This document shows positions 24,125-35,621 of a DNA stretch of 64,000 nucleotides, piece by piece (positions within the stretch are counted from its first letter, which is position 1; every line of letters begins with the position of its first letter). Position numbers and translations under genes: made by a program. The notes beneath the pieces were generated by a model. That model did no database searches, had not been told where the DNA came from, and saw only the letters and a program-made list of their open reading frames with translations. Source of the stretch: Heterodera schachtii (Eukaryota; Nematoda; Chromadorea; Rhabditida; Heteroderidae); assembly GCA_023374025.1 (NCBI GenBank), contig SIJG01000041.1, positions 457,001 through 521,000 on the forward strand. Direction: 5' to 3'.

Positions 24125-27100
24125 GTCTCTCTCTCTCGCTCTCTCTGTCTGTCTCTCTCTGTTTCTGTCTGTCTGTCTCTCTCTCTTTCTTGTCTCTTCC
24201 CCTCTCTCTCTCTCTCTCTCTCCCCACTCTCTCTCCCTCTGCTCCTGTCTCTCTATCTTGCCCCTATCTCTCCATTCCTTTCAGTCGGTTGTTCTGTTCC
24301 GCGGTGCACCCTATGATCAATTGGTTATCTCGGGCGATTCGCCTTCTGGCGCCAAATCAACACAAAAACCCATTGGCTTTCGGCTCAGAGTTTTTGCCAA
24401 ATGCGGGGGGACTCTCGTGGCGAATTCGGCACGGAAAGTGCTGAACACGGCCAAGGCGCGAATGGGCGACGCGGAGGGAAAGTGCGAATGGCTAATCACG
24501 CGGGAGATCACTGATCAAAGCCGTGATTGCTTTCGATTGGCAGCGAATGATCGCGTGGCTTTTCCCTTTCAGCCGACCAACGCATTTTCGTCCGTGTGGA
24601 AGAAATTCAAATGACGAGGCAAAGCGAGCAAAATGGGCCTTCGGCCGAAGAAGTGCAATTGGAATTGTTCTGCGGGCCCCAATCACTTGGCATTGTCGCG
24701 CCGCAACCGCCGGATGGAACCGGCACTTTCAGTCCCAAACACTTCCGCGAGTTTTCATGCGACTCGGACATGCGAATAATTGGCACGAATTTGGCAAATC
24801 AGAAGCAGAACTTGTTTTTGATTTCGTACGACACGGAAAGCAAATGTAATAGAAGGAAAGCGGAAGGATGACAAAAAAAAAAGGGGGAAGGAGGAAAAAA
24901 ATAGAGAGAGAGAAGGAGAGGGGAAGCGAGAAATTAGAGAGAAGAGACGAGAGAGAGAAGAAAAGGGAGGGGGAGTTAGAAATGAGAGAGAGAGGGAGAG
25001 GGGAAGCGAGAAATTAGAGAGAAGAGACGAGAGAGATAGAGAGAGAAGATGAGAGTGATCAATGGCTCTGAATTTGCACTTCCTTTCTCTGAGTTGGCAT
25101 TTGCTTAGTTTGCGGAGGTTCACTCTTCGGAATGAATGGTCGACTCGCCCTTTCCCCGGTTCCGTTGCCCTCCGACTGCGAATGGACCATCGAAACGGTG
25201 CCCGGGGGTCGCGTTTTGGTGTCGGTGGAGCGCCTTTCTTTGCCGGTCTCCGATTTTTGCACAGATTCCTTCGTGGAGTTTCGCGAGAAAAATGCCACCG
25301 GCAATTTGCTCGGACATTATTGTGGCACAGCGCCGAGACAAGTGGAGAGTGACGGGACGATGTGGATAAGGATGAGACACAAGGCGGAGGAGGACGAGGG
25401 AGGGGAAGGGGACGGAATGCCCCGGGGGGACGAGCCGACGGCGATGGCATTGCATTACGCAAAGAGTGGGTGGGGGGGGGGGCACTGCCTGTCTGATCAT
25501 TTCTGTTCAGCCTTCGGTGCCACTTCGTCCCGGCTGATCGTTTCCCCTCCGCCCGGCACCGAAGACTCTGCCATTTCCTGGCACTTCTCCGCGCCCACCC
25601 CCAACTCGTGGATTCGTTTCGTCCTCAGCGATTTTCAATTGCCCCAGTCGGCATCTTCGCTTTCCGTTTATCCCATTTGGTGCTCCGTTCGTCGCAATTC
25701 GCCGGTTTTTTCGTCTTTCTTCCGTCCATCCTTTCCTTTCTCTTCCCCCTTCCCAAAGAGTGACGAAATCTGTCGCGACTCCGACGCGTTGGCATTTCGT
25801 TTTGACGCCGCTTCGCCTCCCCAGCGTGGCAAAATGTACACTTTGCGCTCTAATCGTGCCACTTTGGTGTTTCTCCCGAATTTATCCGGGAAGTTCCGAT
25901 TGACTTGGGAAGAGATCGGATGGGTGGAAGGAGAAAATGGGACACGGAGAGAAGAAACGGAGGCAAAAGGGAGCGAAGCGCCGGAGGGGAAAGGGGCGAC
26001 GAACGGATTTAAATGTGGGGGAGAGTTAGTGCCAAGATGGACGGCAAACACACTTCGCAATCCGACGACCAACATGGGCATGTGGTGAGAAAGCGATTTG
26101 GCACGGGGGGAGGGGGGGGGGGGGGCAATTCGCCGCCGGTGGGACTCGAACCCACGACCCTTCCAACCCGTGGCAAACCGTGGAATGCCCTACCGAAAAT
26201 ACCATTACAATAGGTACCGTAACAACGAACGCTGCAAATGGACGCTGAGAAGACCAATGTTCGAAACAATTGTGATGAATGTGACGGCTATTGAGTTGGA
26301 ACAGCACCCGAACTGTCAGTACGACTTTTTGTCGTTGAGCATTAAGAATTTGGAGACGGAGGACGAATTGAGGTCGAAAGGGGGGGGGGGGTAATTAGCG
26401 GAAATTAGAGAGACAATATAAACTAATTAATAATCGGATGAATCGAAAGATGAGAGAGAAATAATAACAGACAAAAATGCCAATTTCACCACAGAGAACT
26501 TTCTGACATCTCCCGAATATGCAAGAAAAGCGAAGTGCACAGCCAAGTGGAAGTGAACTCGGCGGAGAACGCATTCGTCTATTTCTATTCGGACAGGCAA
26601 ATCAAAAGAACAGCAAAAAGCGACCCCTCCGCCCTTCCCGCCGAAATTAGTCCCGAAATTGCCCTTTTTAAGGTCCCGCTTCTACCGCGGCTTTTCCCTC
26701 AATTATTCGTTGGTCTGTGGCTCCACCGAAATTTGGCCCGTTCAAAACGGTCCCATGGACTCTGTGCTCAGTTCGCCCGGCTACCCAAACCCTCCGATGA
26801 CCAAAAACCATTCTTGCCATTGGAACATTTTGCTCCTTTCTCGACGCGACTTGAACATCCGATCGTTGGACATGGACGTGAGTTTCCTTTTGTCCGTTCT
26901 TCCGTTTCCTTTTGTCCGTTTCCTTTGTCCGTTCTTCCGTTTCCTTTTGTCCGTTCTTCCGTTTCCTTTTGTCCGTTTCCTTTGTCCGTTCTTCCGTTTC
27001 CTTTTGTCCGTTCTTCCGTTTCCTTTGTCCGTTCTTCCGTTTCCTTTGTCCGTTCTTCCGTTTGCCTTTGTCCGTTCTTCCGTTTGTCTCACTTTGACTT

Positions 27101-27908
27101 TTCCCATTTTCCGTTGGCTCCGCGCGATTGGCAGTCCAACGAATGTTCCACCGATTCGCTTGACTTTTCCCACTTCCCTTTCTTCCGCGAGTCAGCAACG
27201 GCCAAAACGTCGAATTCGTTTTGTGGCCAAGAGCAGTTCAATCTGACCATCAGCGGTGGTTACGTTTTCATTCGCTTCCGCAGCACTTTTTCCAGGGGAA
27301 GGGTCAGTCGAAGAGCAAAGCCTTTCCAATGCTTTTTCCCCTGAAGGGATTCAAATTGGCACTCGTCGAAAGTGTCCACGATTGTGCCTCTTCCCTCATC
27401 CGATTGGATCAGCTTACGCCCCTAAGATTGCTTTCTTCGCCCGAATTTCCCCATTTGTCGCCCAATTCGCTCGATTGCCAATGGATTTTGAGTGCACCGC
27501 CAGGCAGACGGCTCAAATTTACCGTGGACCCAAAGACCTTTTTGCTTATGGGCACCCGAGACGACGATGGAAAGTGCGCAAAAGGGAGAAAAGGAAAGGG
27601 AAGGAAAAAAGGGGGAAAAGGAGGGACAGAGAGAGAGAGAGAGAGGAAAGGAGCACAATTGGGAAAAGGGAAAAGGAGCAAAGGAAAGGAAAGGGAGAAA
27701 AGAAATAATGGAAGGAAAAAAGGGGAAAAAGGAGGGACAGAGGAGAGAGAGAGAGAGAGAGGAAAGGAGAAACAATTAGGGAAAAGAGGAAAAGGAGACA
27801 AAGGAAAAAAGGAAAGGGGAGAAAAGAAATAATGGAAGAAAAAAGGGTAGAAAAAGGAGGGAAGAGCAGAGAGAGAGAGAGAGAGAAAGGGATCGAGAGA
27901 GAGAGATT

Positions 27909-27939
<31 letters not shown>

Positions 27940-30900
27940 GGAGCAACAATTAGGGAAAAGAGGAAAAGGAGACAAAGGAAAAAAGGAAAGGGGAGAAAAG
28001 GAAAAGGGAAGGAAAAAAAGGGGAAAATGAAGGGATAGAGAGAGAGAGGAAAGGAGCAACAAGAAAAAGGACGGATTGAAAGATGCCATTCATCTGATGC
28101 TTTAAGTTGTGCGGAGGACTTTTTGGAGGTTCGGGACGGTCCCTCCGAAGCTTCGCCTTTGGTTGGCCGTTACTGCAAAAACGAAGCACCGAGTAGCATT
28201 TTTTCGACGGGAGAGCATCTTCACGTTCGATACGTAACAGGTTAAGCATGGGGAAGAGATGGACACATGCAAATTAGACTGATCAATGATCATTATTTGG
28301 CCGGTAATTGGTCGGTTGATCATTTGCCAATCACTTCAATCACTGGCCCATTTGTCCGACCGATTGGTCAATTAACTGGATTCGTTCTTTTATCCAACTG
28401 ATTCAGATTCTGATGTTCGGTCCCCCGGATGGAATGCCACCGTCGAATTGGCCACTTGTGGAGGATCAATTGTGCTTCTCCAGGGTCAAAACTCGTCAAT
28501 CCAATCTCCCAACTTCCCGGATGTTTTTCCGGCAAAAGCGCACTGCGAATGGACAGTGAGGGCACCGATCGGACATTTTGTGGAGGCAACGTAAGAAAAG
28601 GGACAGAATGCCAAACATCGCAAAATTAATTTAGCATTGAACACTTATGGGTAAGTGGCACATTTAAATGGACAAACAAAAAAAAACAATCAAAGATGGC
28701 AATAACGGACAACTGCAGCACCGAACATTTGGCCATTCGGGACGAGAACAGCACAGGTGGGAGGAAAGGAAGAAAGGAAACGGACGAAAGAGGAAATGCC
28801 AAAGGGACGGAGGGAATGCCGAGAGAAACGACGACATTCCCACCCACCCCCCTATTGTGCCTTTCTCATTCCTCTCCCCCCCCTATTGTGCCTTTCTCAT
28901 CCCCCCCCCTATTGTGCCTTTCTCATTCCTCCACCCCCCCCCCCCCTTTTTTTTTGCCCTTCTTCCCCCTCTATTTCAATCCCTCCCCTTCTCTCCTCCC
29001 AATGGTCCCCCTTTCGTCTCTTCCTCCTAACTTTTCCCCAATATTTCTCCCCCCCCCCCCGCTTCTTCAGGCACTTTCCTCCAAAAGCCCATCTGTTCCC
29101 GTCTGATGCTCCCTTCCGTCCCCTACCGTTCTTCCCAACAATCTCTCCACGTGCTTTTCTCCGCCGATGGCAACTTTCCGGGCGTAATTCGCACTCGGTC
29201 CGTTTTCCGTTTCACTTTTCTTCCGTCTTTTGACTTCTCTCATTCGGCTGTTCAGTTTGTTCTGTCTGAATCGCAAGTGCGGCTTTCGGATTCGTTTGTG
29301 GTCCTCCAAATTCGCCTGCGGTGGCGTCGTTGACGATGACTCGGGCCAACTTTCCCTTCCGGGCTTTCCCGATAAGTTGGTGCCCAATCTGTTTTGCCGT
29401 TGGGACTTTCGTGCCGGGATTGGCAGCCGCTACCTTCTCGAATTGGAGTTTCCCACCGGGGGCATAAAGGTTAGGCCTGCGGGGCAGGGGGAAGGAGGGG
29501 AGGGTGATTGGCCACGGGGGGAGGGGAAGAGTGATTGGCCACGGGTGGAGGGGAGGGTGATTGGCCACGGGGGAAGGGGAAGAGTGATTGGCCACGGGGG
29601 GAGGGGAGGGTGATTGGCCACGGGGGAAGGGGGGAGTGACTGGCCACGGGGGGAGCGGGAGGGTGATTGGCTGTCCGCCATTGTCCGTCCCTTCGTTTAG
29701 CCGTCCCTTTCGCCGCTTGCCGACATTCTCTGGCGCTCCTCCTGCTTCAGTAATCTCGAGGTGCCACTTTCCACTCCCATCCCTCACTTTGGCTTTCTCT
29801 TTTCCATTTTCCGATTGCCAACGGCGTTTTGCCCGCGGGCATCAGTTCTTTGGCCGATTCGAGAATATTACTCCGCAAAAACGAACTGTTCTGTCCCAAT
29901 TCGACTGTCTTTGTGTCCAGCACGGATTTGTTCTCACTTTTTTATGATGGGAAAATGGTCAGAGAAATGGCCATGGCAAGTGGCATTTCCATTTCGGACA
30001 GAATGGGATGGCTATTTGATGTGCCTTTTTTGATCAAATACACAAAGGTCGTGGTGAATTGAAGGGGTCGACATCGCCACCTTTAATTGCCATTTTAGGT
30101 GCCAAAGGATTTCGACAACTCATCTTGGTAACGGGTGTTTAGTTTTGTTGGCACTTTTTTACCATTCACCCAAAGTATGGCCGAACTTACCGAATCGGGC
30201 ACTGTTTACGTTGAAAAGGCATCGGCTTCTTCCCAAAAGGCATTTTCGCATTCGTTTTGCCACTTGCAAATTCGGAAGCCGACTTCGGAAGTCACTGCGC
30301 AGTTGGAACTGCACGACTTCCGCTTCCAAAATGACATTGGCATTCTGCGCAACTCAAAGCGCTGTGAAGAAATCGACAGTCGCGGTGGTGATCACCGGTA
30401 CTGAAAAGTCCCCCCCCCTCAAATTGCGCCGTTTCTCCGTCAGACGAAAACTCCGACCCGACTCCGCTGAGCACAGTGATCTGTCGCAACAATCTCCGAG
30501 GTGCTAACCGAACCTCACTGACCTTTCTGAACAACCAATTGGAGCTGTACGTTTACAATCGCTCTTTCTACCCGCTCAGCTTCAATTTGTCGCTCACTTT
30601 CCATGGTTTTTCATTTTGGCATTCCATTTGTCAAACTCTCTTTTTTCACAGAATGCGGCGGACTGATCGACGCGACCGATCGCGGAATGTCTGGCGAAGT
30701 GAGCAGTCCCAACTTCGGAGTGTCCAATTATTCTGACAACAGCGAATGTTTGTGGCTGTTGCGGGCGCCCGAGGGACGCGTCGTTTCGGTGAGAGAGGGG
30801 GGGGGGGGGGGGGGAAGGACAGGAGGAAAGAATGATCGGTGGGAATGAGCAAACGCACAGATCGAAATCACCTTCATGGACTTGGAGAGCAACTTGGAGT

Positions 30901-33900
30901 GCAACCACGATGTTCTGGAGGTTTCTTCCGGTTGGTCTTTGATTCCCTCCCGTTTTGCCCCGCTAATTCAGTCGCCCTTTTTGTCCTTTTTTTCTTCCAA
31001 TTCCTCCCCCTTTTTCTGCTTTTCCCTCCTCCAATTTTGTTCCCCCCCCCCGTCTCTTTCTCCGCAGGTGAAAGCCGTTCCGCGGTGATCCATCGTTACT
31101 GTGTCCAGGAGGACGAAAAGCTCGCCGACCGTTTCCGTCGCATTCGCAGCGTCGGCCGTTCGCTGACTCTTTACTTCTCCACCGATTCGTCCGTCACCCG
31201 CAAGGGTTTCTCCCTCCAATTCGCCTTCGTCTCGCCCGAATTATCCACCGAATGCGGATTTAATGCCAATTCACTCAACGGCACCATTCAATCGCCCGCC
31301 TTTCCCGCCGATTATCCGCCAAATTCGCAGTGCGTTTGGGACGTCCAAGTGCCGATGGGCTTCCATTTGCTGCTCACTTTCGAATACTTTGACATTGCCC
31401 AATCCGTGGACTGTTCTCGCGATTTTCTAAGGGTACTTTTTTCCCCATTTTTCTTTATTTTTCCCATTTTTCTTTGGTTTTTTTTTAAATTTTTCTCCCC
31501 CCCCCCCTCAAAAAAAGGTTTCTGAAGAACATCAATCGCGTGCCGTTGCCCCGCTTCTGAATTATTGGTTTTACTTTGACCACGAATCCTCTGGCAAAAA
31601 ACTGTGCGGAAATTCGCTCCCCGCGCCAATTTCCACCGAAAGCAACCGAATTCGGCTGAATTTCACTACGGACGCGACGAAATCCGCGCGTGGCTTTAAA
31701 CTGCGCTGGGAAGCGAGTGAGCAGTGCCTTTGTGCCTTTGCTTCTGTGCCGCCATTTCCTTCAGTCCCTTCCCTTCAGTGTGCGGTCGGTCCGTTTTTCG
31801 GATCAGTCACGGAGTGATCACTTCGCCGCACTATCCCAACTTTTACCCAAACAAAAACGAAATTTGTGACTATTTAATCGACCCGAACAGTCCGCTGGGC
31901 ACCGCTCAAGTGATCACACTGAAAGTGTTGGACTTTGACGTGGACGGGGAAAGCGGCAGCGGCGGCACCGGTGAGTACCACCGAACAGCCAAAAGGCCTT
32001 CAATCAAATGGGATTATTTGATTAATAATCCGCCCTTTTTTCCTCCCAATTTTCCATTTTTAAACAGGTCGTGGTCGTCCATGTTCCTCCGACTTTTTGG
32101 AGGTTAGGGACGTTCAGCGAAACACCACCGTCCAAATGTTGTGCGGCGCCACGTTTATTGGCAGCAGTGCCGCGACCATTTCCATAAAGGTGTTCATTTG
32201 TCAGTCCAACACTCACTTTTTTGCTTTTTGTTCCTAGCCGTAACCATTGCATTTGTCAAATGTCCTCATTTCTTTGTCCATTATTCGCTTCATTTGTTCC
32301 TTTTCCCTAAGGGTCCGATCGGCGTCCGTTTCGTCACCAATCAGTCGTATTCTCACGAACGAACGCACAAAAGTCACCGTGGCTTTAAACTGTCGTACGC
32401 TGTCTCTGACTGCGGTGGCACCATAAATTTGGGCGATTCAGCGGCACAAGGTCATTTCATTGCATGGCACTTTTCTGCGATTCCATTGCCAATTAAGCTA
32501 ATTTTGCCCGTTTTGGCCAATTTAGCTTCGGCGACTATCACTTCGCCTGCCTTTCCGCTGCCCTATCACCACAGTTTGGACTGCCTTTGGAATGTGACGG
32601 CGCCTTCTGATCGTATTATCTCTTATAAATTCGTCGATTTGCACATTGAACAGAGTGCCGGATGTGCTTTTGATGCCGTGGAGACATTCGACGGGACCGA
32701 AATGAGCAATGGGACGAGACAGGTGAAGCACAGGGGGGGGGGGGGGGGGAGAAGCGGACAATGCCAAACGGAACGGCGAAGCGAAATCATTGCGCAACAA
32801 TTGCAGACTATTCTTTGCGGAGACATTGCGCCAGAGGGCGAGATCAGAACGAGCGGGTCGAGAATGCTCGTCCATTTCCGAACTGACCAAAGTGCCAACT
32901 CAGATGGCTTTCGGATGGTATGGGCAATTAGTCAGAAGACAAAGCAAACGAATGACCAACAAAAGGTGCTTACCGCCACTTTGGGACCCGCAAAAGGCTG
33001 CGGGGGTCGGGCGAATGCAAGCGGAGAATGGCAAAGTTTGGAAGCACCGATTGACCAACGTACGGGGCGATACTTTGCCAATTTGCGATGCGAATGGATC
33101 ATCCAAGTGGGCACGGATCAGAGAATGAATAGACAAATGATTTGACAATTGAAAAGGCACCCATCGGCAAAATGGTCGAATTGAAAGTGGAAACGATGCA
33201 AATGGAACAAAGGGACAACGCCAGCGCACGGGTGGCACCAGCGGACGCGGCACTTGCCGAGTTGGCCCCCTTTTGCTACGACTACGCCGCCATTTACGAC
33301 GGGCCGAAGGTGAAGCGATGGCCAACCCCAACAGAAGGAATGGCCCGGCCCATTGCTTTTTCCCATGGCTTCTCCACCGTTTGTTCTCTTCTTTCAAGGC
33401 CACTTCGCCCTTTCTGATGCGGCCCAATTGTGCCCTTTCCTCTGATCCGACGGGCGATCAGTCGAAGCCCTCTTTTGTTTCCTCCCACCGTCGCGTCGAT
33501 GTGTTTTTCGTTTCGGATTCGAGCACAGAAACTGCCGGGGGCTTTCAAGTCCTTTTTTAATTAATTTTTTAACTTTTTATCAATTAAAAGGTCACTTTCC
33601 GTGCCGTCGATGCTCCGTGCGGAGGCGTAAAATTGGCTTCGGAAGAATGGCAGGCGGTGGAATACAGCAGCGAAAAGACACTGACACGCACAAACCAACG
33701 CCACAAACGGTCGGTTTTGAAATGCAATTGAAAATGCCAAAAAAAGGTGCCGTTGGTTTGTCTATTCGGATGAGCGTCAGCCTGTGGAAGTGTTCTTCGA
33801 ACAGTTCTCTTTTCCTTCTACGAGCGGAAATTGCGTGGACGAATTCGTCGAGTTACGCGACGTTGGCGCATTGGCCGAGTGCGAACATCCGTCATGTGCC

Positions 33901-35523
33901 AGGGAGGAGAGCCAACGGAAGGGCAACACCGTGCGGAGTTGCGGCAAATATGTCAGCGCGGAAGGGGGGATTAGGATTTAGCATAGCATTTTGAGAGGAG
34001 GGGAATGGATTTGGGTGTATGGAAGATGGCAATTTGAAATCCGGGGTTCGAAACCAGCCAAAACGGGTGCCATATTTCTGACCATTGTCAGAAAGACCAA
34101 CAAAACTCATAAACTGAACTGAATCCATGTTCATATGTTAACACCATTTGGTTTTTCCTTGTTTAGGCTCCCAGTTGGCACATCTCTTCCACTTCCATCC
34201 TCCAAATCACTTCTTCCGTCATTTTGCAAAGTCAATTCTCTGCCAATTTCCGTCTGCGCTTCCGCGCGCTCTCCGCCTGCAACCGAACCATCGAAATTGA
34301 TGGCAACGGTAATGAGGCATCAATTTAAGCATCCGCTAATTGCTTTAGCACCCGACGGCGTTAGCATCGCTTCGGGCCGTCTCACCTCGCCGCACTTCCC
34401 TCACTCGCCCTACTCCCACAACAATTCGTGCTCCACTCGTCTGTTAGCTGCTCCCTCACATCGCATTTTCATAGTGTTCAAAACGTTTCAATTGGAGCGC
34501 GGCCGTTACATCGCCCGTTTGTTGGCGAGGCCGCGGTGGACTTTCGACCGGAGTTGGCTCGACCGCAAGAGACGCTCTGTTCAGTTGCTTAGCGGCAGCA
34601 GCGGGCGACAGAACTGCGTGTACGACTCGCTGACGGTGGGCGTGGGGACGGACAGCTCCACCGCTTATTGAACAGTCATTCATTCGCCTCTCATCCATTG
34701 ATTGGTCAGATCTTCACCAACAATTCGTCGCCTCCCGTCGGATTGTCCTTTTGTGGCGATTGGCTGCCTCCCTCCGTGCTGTCCGATCGTAATGAGCTGC
34801 TCTTAGAGCTTACAACTGATGCTTCGGTTGCCGGGAGTGGATATGAGCTCAGCTATTACTCCGTCTCTTCGGGTCGGACTGATTGATCACTTTTGGACTG
34901 ATCACTTTCCATCACCCATTCTCCTCATTTAGTGTCCTCGCCTTCTTCGAGTCAAATTTTCGAATTGGCCCCATCCCGCGAACGTTCCGGCGCGTTGACA
35001 AGCATTGGATACCCCGGCACTTACCCGGCTTCCGCACTGATGAGGTACTCATTGGCACGCATTTCCTCCCCCCCCCCCCCAATTGCATTTTGCTTTAGGG
35101 CGACAATTCATCCCGCCCATTGGACTTCGCTGTGTTGCCGTGGTGCTCCGCGCTGACTTTGGCGGCGACTGTCGCGAGAGAGATGGCAGTGAGTGCCAAT
35201 AGCGAACATTCCGAGTTCAACTCTCATTGCCCTAGGGTTCCCCGCTCGTTCCGCTTTTTCCCCTCTCGATTCGGTCTCTCGTGCGTATTCGGTGCCCGAC
35301 TTCGACAGTTTGGACTGGGACCCTTGGCCTTGTTCGGTGAGTTGGCATTCACTTTGTTTCAGAGTTTAATATTTGCCCAAAGGTGGACACTCCTTTAAAA
35401 TTGTCGATCCCCGCCGGAAACCAACTGATCGTTGAATTTCGCAGTGATTCGGACCCCGAGAATGACGGGAGCGGATTCAGAATGACGTGGGACTGTGAGG
35501 ACACCCAATCAGTCCAACTCTAA
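15011..35523 (+). CDS. CUBN: cubilin-like giant EGF/CUB endocytic receptor
   Basis: Very large secreted, peripherally attached receptor. Vertebrate cubilin binds intrinsic factor-B12 and other ligands and is internalised with partner proteins; the nematode ligand is unknown. ATG 15011 opens a signal peptide ([20 protein letters not shown]). The next exon, [19 protein letters not shown], matches the cubilin-specific segment before the EGF domains. A helical segment with [15 protein letters not shown] (about 15365-15690) fits the trimerising N-terminal coil. About seven EGF units (15705-17450) and about 27 CUB domains (17451-35520) follow, the family's usual numbers. The last exon ends [16 protein letters not shown] at 35523 with no membrane segment, as in cubilin. 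Dozens of small introns carry microsatellites and G/C runs. Individual exon borders were not all resolved, and frame errors inside cannot be excluded. Confidence 0.92.
15705..17450 (+). other. EGF-like array of the cubilin-like protein
   Basis: Cysteine-spaced EGF units in order: [19 protein letters not shown] (15705), [19 protein letters not shown] (15873), [20 protein letters not shown] (16155), [13 protein letters not shown] then [15 protein letters not shown] (16470-16620, split by an intron), [14 protein letters not shown] (16693), [19 protein letters not shown] (16885), [15 protein letters not shown] then [10 protein letters not shown] (17020-17200), and a Cys-rich unit ending [17 protein letters not shown] (17260-17400). 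Several carry the D-x-D/N-E-C start of calcium-binding EGF domains. Units are interrupted by introns, so the count is approximate. Confidence 0.88.
20205..20445. repeat. GA-rich microsatellite in cubilin intron
   Basis: About 240 bases of almost pure purine, mostly (GA)n with GGAGG interruptions, on the plus strand. It falls between the CUB exon ending YFLQVPT and the exon starting near 20488. Confidence 0.95.
22925..23105. repeat. GA-rich microsatellite in cubilin intron
   Basis: Purine-rich (GA)n with GTGG and GTGAGTGG interruptions forming an irregular higher-order repeat. It lies in the intron after the CUB domain at 22.64 kb. Confidence 0.93.
24050..24250. repeat. CT-rich microsatellite in cubilin intron
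   Basis: About 200 bases of (CT)n with GT and CTT interruptions. Here the pyrimidine strand is the coding strand, the opposite of the other tracts in this gene. Confidence 0.95.
24870..25050. repeat. GA-rich imperfect duplicated microsatellite in cubilin intron
   Basis: Purine tract with a duplicated block of about 50-60 bases containing GGGGAAGCGAGAAATTAGAG, seen at about 24919 and 25000. Confidence 0.9.
26125..26195 (-). repeat. tRNA-like SINE fragment in cubilin intron
   Basis: Read on the minus strand it has GTCGTGGGTTCGAGTCCCAC, a perfect tRNA T-arm with a pol III B box, followed by CGGCGGCG. An upstream CGGTAGGGCATTCC looks like a worn A box. No matching acceptor strand is found, so it is not a working tRNA. 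It sits inside a 127-base intron (about 26086-26212) beside a G run. A related piece is at 58548-58592. Confidence 0.6.
26885..27095. repeat. minisatellite in cubilin intron
   Basis: Tandem copies of a roughly 16-22 base unit built on TTTGTCCGTTCTTCCGTTTC. They occupy most of the intron between the exon ending NIRSLDMD (donor at 26878) and the exon starting near 27134. Confidence 0.93.
27580..28065. repeat. long purine-rich satellite tract in cubilin intron
   Basis: Nearly 490 bases of almost pure purine with (GA)n and GGGAAAAG blocks. A higher-order unit of about 110-120 bases is repeated three to four times (GGAGAAAAGAAATAATGGAA recurs). It splits one CUB domain between GTRDDDG and [12 protein letters not shown]. 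Confidence 0.93.
28845..29060. repeat. C-rich tandem repeat in cubilin intron
   Basis: Three to four copies of CCCCCTATTGTGCCTTTCTC (28850-28930), followed by long C and T runs. Confidence 0.9.
29480..29675. repeat. minisatellite in cubilin intron
   Basis: About seven copies of a 26-30 base unit containing GGTGATTGGCCACGGGGG or AGTGATTGGCCACGG. It lies in the intron after the exon encoding [12 protein letters not shown]. Confidence 0.93.
33985..34135 (+). repeat. possible tRNA-derived repeat in cubilin intron
   Basis: Contains GGGGTTCGAAACC, a good pol III B box, inside the intron after the exon encoding FVELRDVG. The surrounding sequence has no CUB coding. Assignment as a SINE is tentative. 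Confidence 0.35.
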
Positions 35524-35621
35524 CAATAGACTGCTGATTATAATTTAACACTCCGCATTGTATTTACTCAGATGAATTTTTAATTCTAGAAAATAAAAAA
35601 ATATATATATTTGAATTATAA

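Larger units (their letters stand above)
17451..35520 (+). other. CUB domain array (about 27 domains) of the cubilin-like protein
   Basis: Candidate CUB starts were marked at about 17.45, 18.30, 18.92, 19.54, 20.06, 20.87, 21.47, 21.99, 22.64, 23.5, 24.40, 25.11, 25.51, 26.01, 26.72, 27.39, 28.45, 29.31, 30.19, 30.65, 31.25, 31.78, 32.41, 33.00, 33.62, 34.35 and 34.97 kb. Typical motifs are [63 protein letters not shown] and [20 protein letters not shown]. Several domains are degenerate. The 25.51 kb unit lacks the first cysteine, and the 33.0-34.35 kb units have poor start motifs. Confidence 0.8.

Noticed and set aside
26125..26195. Functional tRNA gene on the minus strand
   Set aside because: Perfect T-arm, but no matching acceptor stem or anticodon arm at the correct distance.
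27409..28089. 226-codon minus-strand ORF, Phe/Ser/Leu/Pro-rich
   Set aside because: Read-through of the purine satellite on the other strand; no conserved motif and inside a cubilin intron.
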